From assembly GCA_016196225.1 (NCBI GenBank), contig JACPXZ010000026.1:1-47083 (forward strand): a DNA stretch of 47,083 bases. The letters are read 5' to 3'. Numbering within the stretch: the stretch's first letter is position 1; the number at the start of each line of letters is the position of its first letter. This document shows positions 8,598-17,162 of the stretch, one piece after another. The notes beneath the pieces were generated by a model. It was not told where the DNA came from and did not search any database. It saw only the letters and a program-made list of their open reading frames with translations. The position numbers were made by a program, and so were the translations under genes. The DNA comes from Candidatus Peregrinibacteria bacterium. Its GTDB lineage: Bacteria > Patescibacteriota > Gracilibacteria > Peribacterales > Peribacteraceae.

Positions 8598-10635
8598 GTG
8601 AAATAAAATCATCGAGGGGAATGTTGAGCAGTGATTCGCACTGAGCGATCTGTTCCCGGTCGACCTGACGGGCAAAGGTTTTATCTTTCAATTTTTTCTT
8701 GATGGAGGAAACTTCGGTGTCCGCAATTTTTTTGGAAGGTCGTACCAGAGTTGTGGCAATGATGAAACCCGTGAGCTCATCACAGCAGTAGAGGCATTTG
8801 CGAAGCATCGAATTTAAGGGATAGTCCGCTCCATACCGCTTGGCATAGTGAGCGCGAATATCCGCGAGGAGTTCGGGGGGCGCTTTGATGCCGCGTAACA
8901 TCGCGTCGAGTTCTTCTCCGCAGTGTTTTTCGAAGTCTTTGTCGAGAGAGTCCCAATCGAGGTCGTGGAGCATCCCAGCAACCCGCCAAGTATCGGGATC
9001 CCCGCCGAATTTCGTCGCGAGTGCTGCCATCGCAGCACCGGTCGCAATAAGATGGGCTTTCGTATTTGTGGCGTGCTCTTCGAGGAGGGCGTGAGCTGCA
9101 GGAAGGAGATGACCGTACTCGGCATGCTGAAGGAGGAGAGGCTGCGCCACATGGACATGTAAATCCGCTGGCGCGTCTTTACGTGGTTTCATGAGCGGGA
9201 ATAGTACCACATCCCTCAAGTTCCTCTGTTGCGTGAGGAGAGCTACGATCCGATCAATCCCCATACCCCACCCGCTGCAGGGCGGGCATCCGTATTCGAG
9301 GGCCTTCACAAATTCATCATCTTTGCGGTGCGCCGCCGTATCACCTTTGGCGGCGGCACGGGCTTGATCTTCAAATCGTGCGGCTTGATCAACGGGATCG
9401 ATCAATTCGGAGTAGGCGTTCACAATCTCCCATCCTCCGACAACAAGCTGAAAGCGATCGGTGACCGTGGGATCCAAGTCGCTGCGTCGGGCAAGAGGGG
9501 AGAGATCGATCGGGTGTTCGGTGATAAAAGTCGGTTGCAGGATCTTCGGGCGGGCTACTTTTTTGTAGAGCTGATCAATGAGGTTGCCTCGACTTAGTTT
9601 TTCGACGGGGACATCAAGGGTGATCTCCAAGTCACCGATGGCTTTAAGGAGATCTTGTTGCGAGGAACATTCTGCAATATTGATGCCGCAGCCATCGAGG
9701 ATGGCACTCTGGATACTAATGCGGGGCCAGGGGGGGGCAAAATCAACGGTGACGAGATGGCTCTCGCGATCTGGGATTTTGATTTTCGACTTCCCGATCA
9801 ATTCGGGGATGAGAAGTCCAAACATCTGTTCGGTGAATTCCATGTTTTTGTGATAGTCCCAGTACGCGGCATAGTGCTCGACCATCGTGAAGTCCTGCAG
9901 ATGTGAGGGGTCCAGCCCTTCATTACGAAAACATCGAGCGACTTCGAAAACCCGATCGAATCCGCCAATGAGGCACTCCTTAAGGAAGGTCTCGGGGGCA
10001 ATCCGCAGGTACAGATCGAGATCGTATGCAGCATGATGGGTGATGAATGGCTCGGCCAGAGCGCCGGAGGCGGCGCCGGTGAGGATGGGAGTCTCGACTT
10101 CGAGGAATTCGTTGCTCCAATAAAATTCACGGAGCTTCTGGAGGAAAAAACTCCGAAATTCGAATCGTTCGAATGTTTCACGATTGGACAAGGTATCGAG
10201 GTATCGCTGGCGCCAGGCGGTCTCCTGCTCGGCGATACCGTGCCACTTTTCCGGTGGTTGCCGCAGTGCTTTGCAAAGCATGGTCCATTCTTTTACGAGC
10301 ACTGTCAGCTCTCCCTTTTTGGTGGTGAATCGTTTGCCGGTTATTCCAATAATGTCTCCGAGATCCAAAAGTTCGAGCATGCGTATGTATTCCGCTTTTT
10401 TCAATTCATCCTCTTTAAAAGCAATTTGGAGTCTCCCGGTATGGTCTTGCAGATGGGCGAAGGTCATTCCTCCCATTTCTCGCAGAAGCATGATACGACC
10501 GGCAGTGGACACTGGTTTTCCATCTTTTAGCTCTTTGGTCTCATGCAGCGTATGAGATCGCGCAAAAGCAGAAGGATATGGATCGAGACCACCGGTGCGC
10601 ATCTTTTGAGCCTTTGCATGACGGATGGGGTCCAT
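8551..10635 (-). CDS. lysS: Lysyl-tRNA synthetase (class II) fused to a C-terminal HD hydrolase domain
   Basis: The 694-aa protein charges tRNA-Lys. Residues 42-120 form the OB-fold anticodon-binding domain (AGRIMLLREMGGMTFAHLQD). Class II motif 1 lies near 176-190, motif 2 is FRNEGLDPSHLQDFTMVEHY at 236-255, and motif 3 is GWGMGIDR at 455-462. The LysRS fold ends near 485. Residues about 503-694 form an extra HD-superfamily domain with an HDLDWD metal site at 557-562 and a conserved tail (CDELTG 618-623, LVRPSKKIAD 630-639), seen elsewhere as a stand-alone protein. I chose ATG 10635 because residues further upstream have no LysRS similarity and would run into rplC. It diverges from the ribosomal cluster. 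Confidence 0.92.
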   Translation of the reverse strand: MDPIRHAKAQKMRTGGLDPYPSAFARSHTLHETKELKDGKPVSTAGRIMLLREMGGMTFAHLQDHTGRLQIAFKEDELKKAEYIRMLELLDLGDIIGITGKRFTTKKGELTVLVKEWTMLCKALRQPPEKWHGIAEQETAWRQRYLDTLSNRETFERFEFRSFFLQKLREFYWSNEFLEVETPILTGAASGALAEPFITHHAAYDLDLYLRIAPETFLKECLIGGFDRVFEVARCFRNEGLDPSHLQDFTMVEHYAAYWDYHKNMEFTEQMFGLLIPELIGKSKIKIPDRESHLVTVDFAPPWPRISIQSAILDGCGINIAECSSQQDLLKAIGDLEITLDVPVEKLSRGNLIDQLYKKVARPKILQPTFITEHPIDLSPLARRSDLDPTVTDRFQLVVGGWEIVNAYSELIDPVDQAARFEDQARAAAKGDTAAHRKDDEFVKALEYGCPPCSGWGMGIDRIVALLTQQRNLRDVVLFPLMKPRKDAPADLHVHVAQPLLLQHAEYGHLLPAAHALLEEHATNTKAHLIATGAAMAALATKFGGDPDTWRVAGMLHDLDWDSLDKDFEKHCGEELDAMLRGIKAPPELLADIRAHYAKRYGADYPLNSMLRKCLYCCDELTGFIIATTLVRPSKKIADTEVSSIKKKLKDKTFARQVDREQIAQCESLLNIPLDDFISLTLSAMKGVADPIGL

Positions 10636-10685
10636 GGGCAATAGGATAGCATCTCGAATGGCATGACCGTAATGCCCTTTTTTTG

Positions 10686-10713
10686 TTGACGGTATCTCTA
10701 TTCCCTCTACACT
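10686..10713 (+). promoter_or_regulatory. Probable sigma-70 promoter of the ribosomal supercluster
   Basis: TTGACG at 10686-10691 and TACACT at 10708-10713 are separated by 16 nt, about 75 nt before the rplC start. The -35 matches consensus at five of six positions and the -10 at four of six. It lies in the only intergenic gap between the divergent lysS and rplC genes, where the operon must be transcribed from. The call is pattern-based only. Confidence 0.45.
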
Positions 10714-10739
10714 CTCCTCACGTTCACGTTCGAGTGAGC

Positions 10740-10757
10740 CTTTTACGTTTGTAAAAG
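10740..10757 (+). promoter_or_regulatory. Leader hairpin before rplC
   Basis: CTTTTAC-GTTT-GTAAAAG is a perfect 7-bp inverted repeat with a 4-nt loop, located 28 nt before the rplC start and downstream of the candidate promoter. It has no U tract, so it is not an intrinsic terminator. A translational operator bound by a ribosomal protein (as L4 binds in the S10 leader of E. coli) is a possible role, unproven. Confidence 0.35.
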
Positions 10758-10785
10758 AATCTCGCCGGATGAACCTCTGAATACA

Positions 10786-11385
10786 ATGGTCCCCGGTCTC
10801 ATCACCAAAAAAGTCGGCATGTCGCGTATCTTTGCGGAGAGCGGGGAGGCGGTTGCGGTTACGTATCTCAAGGTCGAACCTAATACGATCGTTCGACTTA
10901 AAAACCAGGAAAAGGATGGATATAACGCGATTGTGCTCGGGATTGGGGCGAGTCCCCACAAGACCAAGAACGGGAAGGAACTGACCAAATTTCGACGACA
11001 AAAAGAGTGGCAGGTACAGTCGCTCGAGGGATTTGAGCCGGGCAAGGAATTAGGCGCGGACGTTCTCCCCGTGAATACCACCGTGACGGTAACAGGGGTG
11101 AGTAAGGGGAAAGGGTTTCAGGGGGTGATGAAACGGCATCATTTTGGAGGCGGGCCCGCCACTCATGGATCTCACTTTAAGAGAGAGCCTGGATCGATCG
11201 GGATGCGTACAAAGCCGGGAAGGATCCATAAGGGCAAACGCATGGCCGGTCATATGGGGATGGATACAAAAACTCTGCATCATCGTCCGATTGTTCTTTG
11301 CGATGCGGAGCATGGGATTTTAGGAGTGAAGGGGCCCATTCCCGGCCCCAATGGGGGGTATATCTTTATTACCGTTGAAACCTAA
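10786..11385 (+). CDS. rplC: 50S ribosomal protein L3
   Basis: L3 is an early-assembling large-subunit protein near the peptidyl-transferase centre and the 3' end of 23S. The 199-aa protein has the family N-terminus (GLITKKVGMSRIF) and the loop that reaches the catalytic centre, GFQGVMKRHHFGGGPATHGS (about 107-126). The signature GSIGMRTKPGRIHKGKRMAGHMG follows in 135-160. Length is normal. It is the first gene of the cluster here; rpsJ, which usually precedes it, is absent from this window. The rplD start follows 2 nt after the stop. Confidence 0.96.
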   Translation: MVPGLITKKVGMSRIFAESGEAVAVTYLKVEPNTIVRLKNQEKDGYNAIVLGIGASPHKTKNGKELTKFRRQKEWQVQSLEGFEPGKELGADVLPVNTTVTVTGVSKGKGFQGVMKRHHFGGGPATHGSHFKREPGSIGMRTKPGRIHKGKRMAGHMGMDTKTLHHRPIVLCDAEHGILGVKGPIPGPNGGYIFITVET

Positions 11386-11387
11386 AC

Positions 11388-12032
11388 ATGAAGATCGATG
11401 TGTACTCTCTCACGGGCGCTAAAACAGGAACTCTCGAGTTACCCTCCTCTCTCTTTGAGGCACCGATCAATCAGGGGCTCATGCATCAGTCCCTTATACT
11501 CCAACAGAGTAATCGTCGTCGTCCCGTTGCACATGCAAAGAGGCGGAGTGAAGTAAAAGGGTCGACCCGAAAGTTGTATCAGCAGAAAGGAACAGGTCGC
11601 GCCCGACGAGGGGACATTCGCAGCCCCCTCCTTCGTGGCGGAGGAAAATCCTTCGGTCCCCGTAAGGATCGGAATTTTCATAAGGATATGCCGAAGGGTA
11701 TGCGCCGCAGCGCACTTCGATCGTGTCTTTCATGGCAAGCGAAAAACGGCGTTATTATTGGTCTCGAATCAGGGACGCTCACGGGCAAGACAAAAGAAAC
11801 ACACGCGCTCCTAAAAAAACTCCCTATCGAACTTGGCCGGAGTATTCTTTTTGTTTTACCGCAAAGAGATGATTTGTGGGCACGTTCTACCCGGAATATT
11901 CCTCGTGTCAAAACCCTCATCGCGTCGTATCTGAATCCAGAAGATGTCTTAAAAGCGCATCGACTGATTTTTCTCACCGATGCCATCAAGAAAGCCGAAG
12001 AGATATTTGGAAAGAAAGCCCCTCTCTCATAA
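11388..12032 (+). CDS. rplD: 50S ribosomal protein L4
   Basis: L4 lines the upper exit tunnel. The 214-aa protein shows the N-terminal globular fold and the extended tunnel loop (RSEVKGSTRKLYQQKGTGRARRG split across about 53-74). GGGKSFGPR then follows, as does the C-terminal domain with an ALLKKLPI segment and a final LIFLTDAIKKAEEI helix. It overlaps rplW by one base (TAATG). In E. coli L4 also represses its own operon; nothing here shows whether that applies. Confidence 0.96.
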   Translation: MKIDVYSLTGAKTGTLELPSSLFEAPINQGLMHQSLILQQSNRRRPVAHAKRRSEVKGSTRKLYQQKGTGRARRGDIRSPLLRGGGKSFGPRKDRNFHKDMPKGMRRSALRSCLSWQAKNGVIIGLESGTLTGKTKETHALLKKLPIELGRSILFVLPQRDDLWARSTRNIPRVKTLIASYLNPEDVLKAHRLIFLTDAIKKAEEIFGKKAPLS

Positions 12033-12331
12033 TGAATCTCTCCTCCGTCATTCTCGGCGTCATCGTTACCGAAAAGTCGCAGCGACTCAAAGATCAACAT
12101 GTGCACTGTCTTCGTGTGCATCCGCAGGCGACAAAAGTGGACATATTGAATGCTCTTCGAACATTTTTTGATGTGGACGTTCTAAAGGTTCGAACGGCTC
12201 ATGTGGGAGGAAAGGTGCGGGTAATGGGCGGGGGGAAGGTCATACACAAGCGTCACTCCTACAAAAAAGTGCTTGTTACTCTTGCCCCAAAAAGTAAACC
12301 GCTTGATATTGCTGTCGCCCGCTCTTCTTAA
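12032..12331 (+). CDS. rplW: 50S ribosomal protein L23
   Basis: L23 sits at the tunnel exit and forms part of the docking site for trigger factor and the Sec machinery. The 99-aa protein contains VTEKSQRL at the start, VHPQATKVDILNALRTFFDV in the middle, VLKVRTAHVGGK, and a basic KKVLVTLAPKS strand. A longer open frame begins at 11876, but the start at 12032 (directly on the L4 stop) gives the usual length and N-terminus. A 15-nt gap separates it from rplB. Confidence 0.93.
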   Translation: MNLSSVILGVIVTEKSQRLKDQHVHCLRVHPQATKVDILNALRTFFDVDVLKVRTAHVGGKVRVMGGGKVIHKRHSYKKVLVTLAPKSKPLDIAVARSS

Positions 12332-12346
12332 CACCTCTTCTTGCTT

Positions 12347-13189
12347 ATGCCGATTCGTTTTCTTAAACCAACGACTCCAAGTCAACGCTTTATGAGCAAG
12401 GCGGATTTTTCAGGTTTAAGTAAAGAGAGTCCTCTTAAAAACCTGGTCCATGGTAAAAAGCGTTGTTCCGGTCGGGATAATAAAGGTCAGGTGTCGATTC
12501 GACATCGTGGAGGGGGGCACAAACGGCGCGAGCGATCCGTTGATTTTTCCTGCGCGGACAAGGAAGGAGTTGTCGGGAAGGTTTGCTCTCTCGAATACGA
12601 TCCCAATCGCAGTGCCTATATTGTACTGGTGACCTATGCCGATGGAGACAAACGGTATCATCTGGCTCCCGAGGGTTTAAAAAAAGGAGATGCCATTGTG
12701 TGTGCCATCCGAACAAAAGCAAAAGTCGGGAATCGCATGCAACTGCAACATATCCCCGTGGGATATAAGATTTTCAATATTGAAGTGCAACCGGGCAGAG
12801 GAGGGCAGATCGTTCGTTCTGCAGGAAATAGCGCCACTCTGATGGGGTTTGACGGCGCATATGCGATTGTGCAATTTCCCAGCAGCGAAGTACGCAAGAT
12901 TCTCAAGGTGTGTTATGCGACGTTGGGTATCGTGAGCAATCCGGAACACAATCTTATCCGTATCGGGAAGGCGGGTCGTCAGCGTTGGCTCGGACGCAAG
13001 CCCGAGGTATTGGGAAAATCCATGAATGCTGTTGATCACCCGCACGGAGGGGGAGAAGGGCATTCTCCTATTGGGCTCAAAGCCCCCAAGACCCCATGGG
13101 GAAAGAAGGCGCTTGGCGTAAAAACACGCCAAAGACATCTCTATTCTGATAGACTCATTGTCCGCCGTCGTTTGAAGAAGAATCGGTAA
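12347..13189 (+). CDS. rplB: 50S ribosomal protein L2
   Basis: L2 is required for subunit joining and peptidyl-transferase activity. The 280-aa protein begins [13 protein letters not shown], as in other L2 proteins. It carries the SH3-like and OB-like folds and the C-terminal [17 protein letters not shown] block (about 226-242) that holds the essential His. I chose ATG 12347 over the in-frame TTG at 12341 because of the family N-terminus. The end, [16 protein letters not shown], is normal. Confidence 0.97.
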   Translation: MPIRFLKPTTPSQRFMSKADFSGLSKESPLKNLVHGKKRCSGRDNKGQVSIRHRGGGHKRRERSVDFSCADKEGVVGKVCSLEYDPNRSAYIVLVTYADGDKRYHLAPEGLKKGDAIVCAIRTKAKVGNRMQLQHIPVGYKIFNIEVQPGRGGQIVRSAGNSATLMGFDGAYAIVQFPSSEVRKILKVCYATLGIVSNPEHNLIRIGKAGRQRWLGRKPEVLGKSMNAVDHPHGGGEGHSPIGLKAPKTPWGKKALGVKTRQRHLYSDRLIVRRRLKKNR

Positions 13190-13208
13190 TTTTTTCTTTA
13201 TTTTTTCT

Positions 13209-13550
13209 ATGACTCGTTCACTTAAAAAAGGCCCCTACATTGATCCTGTTCTTATGAAGAAAGTCGAGAAGATGGTTGAGACAGGACAGAAGCGTATTAT
13301 CAAAACATGGGCAAGAGACTCTGATATCCCGCCGGAGTTTGTGGGTTTTACGTTTGCTGTGCATAATGGAAAGGACTTTCTGCCCGTGTACATCACCGAA
13401 CAGATGGTGGGTCATAAACTTGGAGAATTTTCGTGGACGACAAAATTCAAAGTGCATGGTGGAAAATTGGCGGATGGTCAGGCAAAAGTCGGTGTGGCGG
13501 GTGGCGCACCCGCTCCGGTCGTTCCCGTTTCTGCTCCCGCATCAACATAA
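13209..13550 (+). CDS. rpsS: 30S ribosomal protein S19 with an Ala/Pro-rich tail
   Basis: S19 binds the head of the small subunit near the A-site finger. Residues 1-90 match the family: [17 protein letters not shown] at the start, [20 protein letters not shown], and the C-terminal signature [15 protein letters not shown]. The protein is 113 aa, about 20 longer than usual. The extra end ([16 protein letters not shown]) is Ala/Pro/Val-rich and probably disordered. The rplV start comes 3 nt after the stop. Confidence 0.95.
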   Translation: MTRSLKKGPYIDPVLMKKVEKMVETGQKRIIKTWARDSDIPPEFVGFTFAVHNGKDFLPVYITEQMVGHKLGEFSWTTKFKVHGGKLADGQAKVGVAGGAPAPVVPVSAPAST

Positions 13551-13553
13551 TCC

Positions 13554-14045
13554 ATGAAAGCACATCTTCATTCTTACCGGCTTGCTCCCAAAAAAACGAA
13601 CCTCATTGCGGGGATGGTGCGGGGTCTCTCGGTACGGCATGCCATGGATATCCTTGAACGTACGCCCAAAAAAGGAGCGCAGGCTATTCTCGGCGTGATC
13701 CGATCAGCGTTGGCGAATGCAGTCCATAATGATCGGCAGCATGCCGATGATCTTTTTATTCGCCGTCTCCTCGTCAATCAGGGGACCGCGTATCGTCGCG
13801 GTGTTCCGATGGCGCGGGGCCGCGTGCGACCAATCAGGAAATTTACCTCTCACATTGAAGTGGTTTTGGGAGTAGGACCAACAGAAAAAAAGAACCAGCC
13901 TTCGTCCGCCTTAGGCGGACTACGGCCGGCAAGCCAAATAAATCCCAAATCCCCCACCTACGCCGAGGCTTCGGCGGGCAGGCAGATCCCAAAAACCAAG
14001 GAAAAAGTTTCCAAAAAGGCCGCTTCTAAGCAAATATCCTCATAG
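13554..14045 (+). CDS. rplV: 50S ribosomal protein L22 with a repeat-derived C-terminal tail
   Basis: L22 lines the exit tunnel and contacts all 23S domains. Residues 1-108 are ordinary L22: YRLAPKKTNLIAGMVRGLSV, SALANAVHNDRQ, and the tunnel hairpin GTAYRRGVPMARGRVRPIRK (about 77-96). The protein then continues for about 50 residues. Within this tail, SSALGGLRPASQ and TYAEASAGRQ are translations of two palindromic repeat pieces at 13905-13990. A Lys/Ser-rich end follows. The tail is unlikely to be part of the conserved fold. It is followed by rpsC 2 nt later. Confidence 0.94.
   Translation: MKAHLHSYRLAPKKTNLIAGMVRGLSVRHAMDILERTPKKGAQAILGVIRSALANAVHNDRQHADDLFIRRLLVNQGTAYRRGVPMARGRVRPIRKFTSHIEVVLGVGPTEKKNQPSSALGGLRPASQINPKSPTYAEASAGRQIPKTKEKVSKKAASKQISS
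13901..13990 (+). repeat. Palindromic repeat pair, family A, inside the rplV reading frame
   Basis: Two pieces are visible. TCCGCCTTAGGCGGA at 13905-13919 is a perfect 15-base palindrome around its central T, followed by CTACGGCCGGCAAGCC. The second piece is CTACGCCGAGGCTTCGGCGGGCAG, whose 3' end includes GGCGGGCAGGC at 13973-13983, the same 11-mer as at 3936-3946. The insert keeps the L22 frame open. It looks like a mobile short palindromic element captured by a ribosomal-protein gene. Confidence 0.65.
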
Positions 14046-14047
14046 TT

Positions 14048-14737
14048 ATGGGTCAAAAGGTCAACCCCAACGGCTTTCGAATCGGCTTTACTCATACCTG
14101 GCCGAGCACTTGGTTTGCCCGACGTGGACGGTATCGGACATTTTTATTGGATGATGTGCGGATTCGCCATTTTATCCGGGCGCGGATGAAAGAATCCGGT
14201 ATCAGTCAGATTGAGATTGAGCGAGGGAAAAACATCGCGGTGACGATTCATACCAGCAAACCGGGTGTTATCATTGGGAAGCAGGGGGCGGCCATAGAAG
14301 AGCTACGGAAAAATCTTGAGCAGGTTTTTGGAGGATTGTTCCAAGTGGACATTCGGGAAGTGCGGAGTCCTGACTCTGATGCAGAGGTGATCGCAGAGAC
14401 GATTCAGGGTCAGATACAACGGCGCATGCCGTATCGACGCGCTGTCAAAATGGCTCTTGAAAAGGCGATGCAGAGTGGGGCGCTTGGAATCAAGGTAACG
14501 ATAGCGGGTCGATTAAATGGGGCGGAGATTGCACGGCGGGAGCTCCTTAAGGAGGGTAATATTCCTCTTCAGACTCTCCGGGCGAATGTACAACATGCGG
14601 TCCGTCATGCGGTCACCAAATTCGGAACGATTGGAGTTCAGGTATGGGTCTATAAGGGAATGGTGTTCAAGAAGGTGGAACATGTGCAGTCATCGGCATT
14701 GCAGAACAGACAATTATCCGCGGAGCATTCGTCGTGA
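14048..14737 (+). CDS. rpsC: 30S ribosomal protein S3
   Basis: S3 forms part of the mRNA entry site and its helicase. The 229-aa protein starts GQKVNPNGFRIG. It has the KH type II domain with GVIIGKQGAAIEELRKNLE (about 76-94) and a C-terminal domain with RRMPYRRAVKMALEKAM and GRLNGAEIARRE. The sequence after the WVYKGMVF strand is a short variable tail. It is followed 17 nt later by rplP, its normal neighbour. Confidence 0.96.
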   Translation: MGQKVNPNGFRIGFTHTWPSTWFARRGRYRTFLLDDVRIRHFIRARMKESGISQIEIERGKNIAVTIHTSKPGVIIGKQGAAIEELRKNLEQVFGGLFQVDIREVRSPDSDAEVIAETIQGQIQRRMPYRRAVKMALEKAMQSGALGIKVTIAGRLNGAEIARRELLKEGNIPLQTLRANVQHAVRHAVTKFGTIGVQVWVYKGMVFKKVEHVQSSALQNRQLSAEHSS

Positions 14738-14754
14738 ATTATTAACCCTTTATT

Positions 14755-15171
14755 ATGCTTGAACCGAAGAAATCCACCTATCGTAAATCCCACCGTCATC
14801 GCGGTTGGTTTGGCGGAAAGGCATCACGCGGTACTCGACTGGCGTTTGGTTCCGTCGGTTTAAAAGTAGTCAGCGGAGGCGAGGTGACGGCACGGCAGAT
14901 CGAGGCGGCGCGTCGGGCAATGACACGCAGTGTGGAGCGGGGAGGAAAGATCTGGATTCGTGTTTTCCCTCATACACCGGTTACCAAAAAAGCCGCAGAA
15001 GTGCCGATGGGGTCCGGCAAGGGGTCGATTGAGTATCATTCACTTGTCGTCCGACCGGGGACTATGCTCTTTGAGATGGACGGACTTTCGGAGGATGCAG
15101 CACGCAGTGCGCTGAAACTTGCGGCATACAAATTACCTGTTCGGACGAAGATTATTACGCGCGTATTGTAG
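14755..15171 (+). CDS. rplP: 50S ribosomal protein L16
   Basis: L16 sits near the A-site tRNA elbow and helps organise the GTPase centre. The 138-aa protein has the familiar start (LEPKKSTYRKSHRHRG), with FGSVGLKVV and ITARQIEAARRAMTR-like segments (here VTARQIEAARRAMTR). The conserved RVFPHTPVTKKAAEVPMGSG is at about 75-94, and GTMLFEMDGL follows. Length is normal. rpmC starts 1 nt after its stop. Confidence 0.96.
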   Translation: MLEPKKSTYRKSHRHRGWFGGKASRGTRLAFGSVGLKVVSGGEVTARQIEAARRAMTRSVERGGKIWIRVFPHTPVTKKAAEVPMGSGKGSIEYHSLVVRPGTMLFEMDGLSEDAARSALKLAAYKLPVRTKIITRVL

Positions 15172-15172
15172 T

Positions 15173-15370
15173 ATGGCAGCATCGCTCACCATGACCGAAA
15201 TTCGCTCCATGGGTACTCAGGATTTGAATCGTGAGATAAAGCACAAAAGGGCAACAATCGGAGCCCTTCGACTTGCAGTATCTCTCGGTAAGGAGAAAAA
15301 TACGATGCTTTATCGCAAAGCCAAGAGAGAACTGGCCCAACTACTAACCGTTGCCCATGCTCAATCATGA
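15173..15370 (+). CDS. rpmC: 50S ribosomal protein L29
   Basis: L29 is a small two-helix protein near the tunnel exit. The 65-aa product reads LTMTEIRSMGTQDLNREI, then a charged LYRKAKRELAQLLT helix, matching the helical hairpin of L29. An in-frame start exists upstream at 15119, but it would overlap rplP by 53 nt, so ATG 15173 is preferred. The stop overlaps the rpsQ start (ATGA). Confidence 0.85.
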   Translation: MAASLTMTEIRSMGTQDLNREIKHKRATIGALRLAVSLGKEKNTMLYRKAKRELAQLLTVAHAQS

Positions 15371-15684
15371 AACCGAAGAAAGGAATTATTACATCGGCCC
15401 GTATGACAGGAACGGTTGTCGTGACTGTGCATCGCTTTGTGCTTCATCCGTTATACAAAAAGCAATACCGTCGCAGTAAAAAATTTCTGGCGGATCCGGG
15501 AGACTTCGATTTGCATGAGGGGGATGAGGTGGAAGTTGCAGAGTGCCGTCCTTTGAGTAAAAGGAAGTGTTTTCGTATTATCAACCTCATCAAAGCCGCC
15601 CCTCGCGTATCTGAAGTGCGTGAGGAAAGCGAACTGGAGGAAGCAATGCATAGAAAGGGTGTTTCTTCCCCCGCTTTATCGTGA
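15367..15684 (+). CDS. rpsQ: 30S ribosomal protein S17 with a short C-terminal extension
   Basis: S17 is a primary 16S-binding OB-fold protein. Residues 1-75 match: [25 protein letters not shown], then [25 protein letters not shown], the usual C-terminal signature. The protein is 105 aa against about 85 for most bacteria. The extra end is Glu-rich ([15 protein letters not shown]). Its stop overlaps the GTG start of rplN by 3 nt. Confidence 0.95.
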   Translation: MKPKKGIITSARMTGTVVVTVHRFVLHPLYKKQYRRSKKFLADPGDFDLHEGDEVEVAECRPLSKRKCFRIINLIKAAPRVSEVREESELEEAMHRKGVSSPALS

Positions 15685-16049
15685 TTCAACAACAAACATT
15701 TTTAGCGGTGGCGGATAATACGGGTGCCAAAAAAGTGATGTGCATTCGTGTACTTGGCGGATCCAAGCGTCGATATGCCCATGTGGGAGACACGATCGTC
15801 GTATCGGTCAAAGATGCTGTTCCCAGAGGTTTGGTGCCAAAAAAAAGCATCCAACGTGCCGTCGTGGTGCGGACGCGAGCCGTTATCCGCCGTAAAGACG
15901 GGGGCGGTATTCGTTTTGATGACAATGCATGTGTCATCATCCAAAAGGACGGTATGCCGCAAGGAACACGCGTATTTGGTCCCGTGGCACGGGAGCTGCG
16001 CGGAAAGGGGTATCAAAAAATCATCTCTCTTGCCCCCGATGTGCTATGA
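15681..16049 (+). CDS. rplN: 50S ribosomal protein L14
   Basis: L14 lies at the subunit interface and is the binding site of the silencing factor RsfS. The 122-aa protein shows [41 protein letters not shown] and a typical [24 protein letters not shown] ending, split here at 98-122. It starts with GTG at 15681, overlapping the S17 stop, and ends in an ATGA overlap with rplX. Confidence 0.96.
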   Translation: MIQQQTFLAVADNTGAKKVMCIRVLGGSKRRYAHVGDTIVVSVKDAVPRGLVPKKSIQRAVVVRTRAVIRRKDGGGIRFDDNACVIIQKDGMPQGTRVFGPVARELRGKGYQKIISLAPDVL

Positions 16050-16573
16050 AAGTGTATACGGGCGATACCATCGTCGTGATTACAGGAAAAGACAAAGGAA
16101 AAACGGGGAAAATCCTGCGCGTACTTCCGGAACGGGAACGCGTTGTCATCGAGGGGGTGAATATGCGCACTCGTCATGTACGAAAAACCCCTCAAAGGCC
16201 CGGGCAAATAGTCCGGTACGAAGCGAGCATTCACGTGAGCAACGTGATGCTCCTGGACCCAACATCCAAAAAACGTACACGCATCGGATTTGAGATGAAG
16301 AATGGAAAGAAGACGCGTATCGCAAAAAAGAGCGGAACAATTCTCGCAGTTTCGGCACCTTCGAAAGCTTCAGTAGCTTCTCAAAAGAAAAAAGAAACAT
16401 CTGTAAAAACAAATGAAGCTCAGGCAACGCCGTCCAAAAAACCGTTCTGGAAGCGGCTTGGATTGGGAGCCGATGCACTGGAAGAAGCCGAAGGACATGA
16501 AGAGTCGAAGGATCATTCGGTTCCGAGTGAGGGCAGATTACAATCATCTCGTTCCCATGGACGAGGTTCTTAA
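16046..16573 (+). CDS. rplX: 50S ribosomal protein L24 with a long charged tail
   Basis: L24 starts assembly of the large subunit. Residues 1-100 are the standard KOW-domain protein: [33 protein letters not shown], and SNVMLLDP. The protein is 175 aa, about 70 residues longer than usual. The extension is rich in Lys, Ser, Ala and Glu ([19 protein letters not shown], then an acidic [12 protein letters not shown]). It looks disordered. I place the start at ATG 16046, on the L14 stop, not at upstream in-frame codons. Confidence 0.94.
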   Translation: MKVYTGDTIVVITGKDKGKTGKILRVLPERERVVIEGVNMRTRHVRKTPQRPGQIVRYEASIHVSNVMLLDPTSKKRTRIGFEMKNGKKTRIAKKSGTILAVSAPSKASVASQKKKETSVKTNEAQATPSKKPFWKRLGLGADALEEAEGHEESKDHSVPSEGRLQSSRSHGRGS

Positions 16574-16575
16574 AG

Positions 16576-17157
16576 ATGGCATACATATCCCTTCATGACC
16601 GGCTTCAACGCAGTATCCCGGCACTTCTGACAAAGGAATTGGGTCAGAAGAACAAAATGGCTTTACCACGCATTGATAAAATTATCGTGAGTACGGGTAT
16701 CAATCGTCAGAAGATGGAAGGCAAAGAGTGGAAGGAATACGTTGGAGAGATTCTCGGTCGTATTACAGGACAGCGACCGGTATTTCGTGGTGCAAAGAAA
16801 GCAATTTCGAACTTCAAAACACGCGAAGGATTGATCGTTGGTGCGATGGTGACGCTCCGCGGCCGGAAGGCCGAAGAGTTTTTGGATCGTTTTCTAAGTT
16901 TCACATTGCCCCGTGTGCGGGATTTTCGGGGACTGGGGACACGCGGTGATGGACATGGAAACTATTCTATCGGGATACGCGATCAGTCTATTTTTCCGGA
17001 AGTTCCTCCACCGGAGGCGGGTCGACTATTTGGCATTCAAGTACAGGTGGTGACGACCGCGAAGACCGATGCAGAAGCTCTTACATTTTTTAAGGCAATC
17101 GGATTTCCTTTTCGGGTTGATTCTAAGTCTAAAAAAACGGATACTCTCGTATCCTGA
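16576..17157 (+). CDS. rplE: 50S ribosomal protein L5
   Basis: L5 binds 5S rRNA and the central protuberance. The 193-aa protein has [16 protein letters not shown] near the start, [23 protein letters not shown] (about 60-82), [15 protein letters not shown], and the C-terminal [20 protein letters not shown]-type signature. CPR bacteria are often reported to retain L5, as here. It starts 2 nt after the rplX stop. Confidence 0.95.
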   Translation: MAYISLHDRLQRSIPALLTKELGQKNKMALPRIDKIIVSTGINRQKMEGKEWKEYVGEILGRITGQRPVFRGAKKAISNFKTREGLIVGAMVTLRGRKAEEFLDRFLSFTLPRVRDFRGLGTRGDGHGNYSIGIRDQSIFPEVPPPEAGRLFGIQVQVVTTAKTDAEALTFFKAIGFPFRVDSKSKKTDTLVS

Positions 17158-17162
17158 ATTTT

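Noticed and set aside
10636-11001. Upstream extension of lysS
   Set aside because: The frame stays open into rplC on the other strand, but the added residues have no LysRS similarity and ATG 10635 fits the family start.
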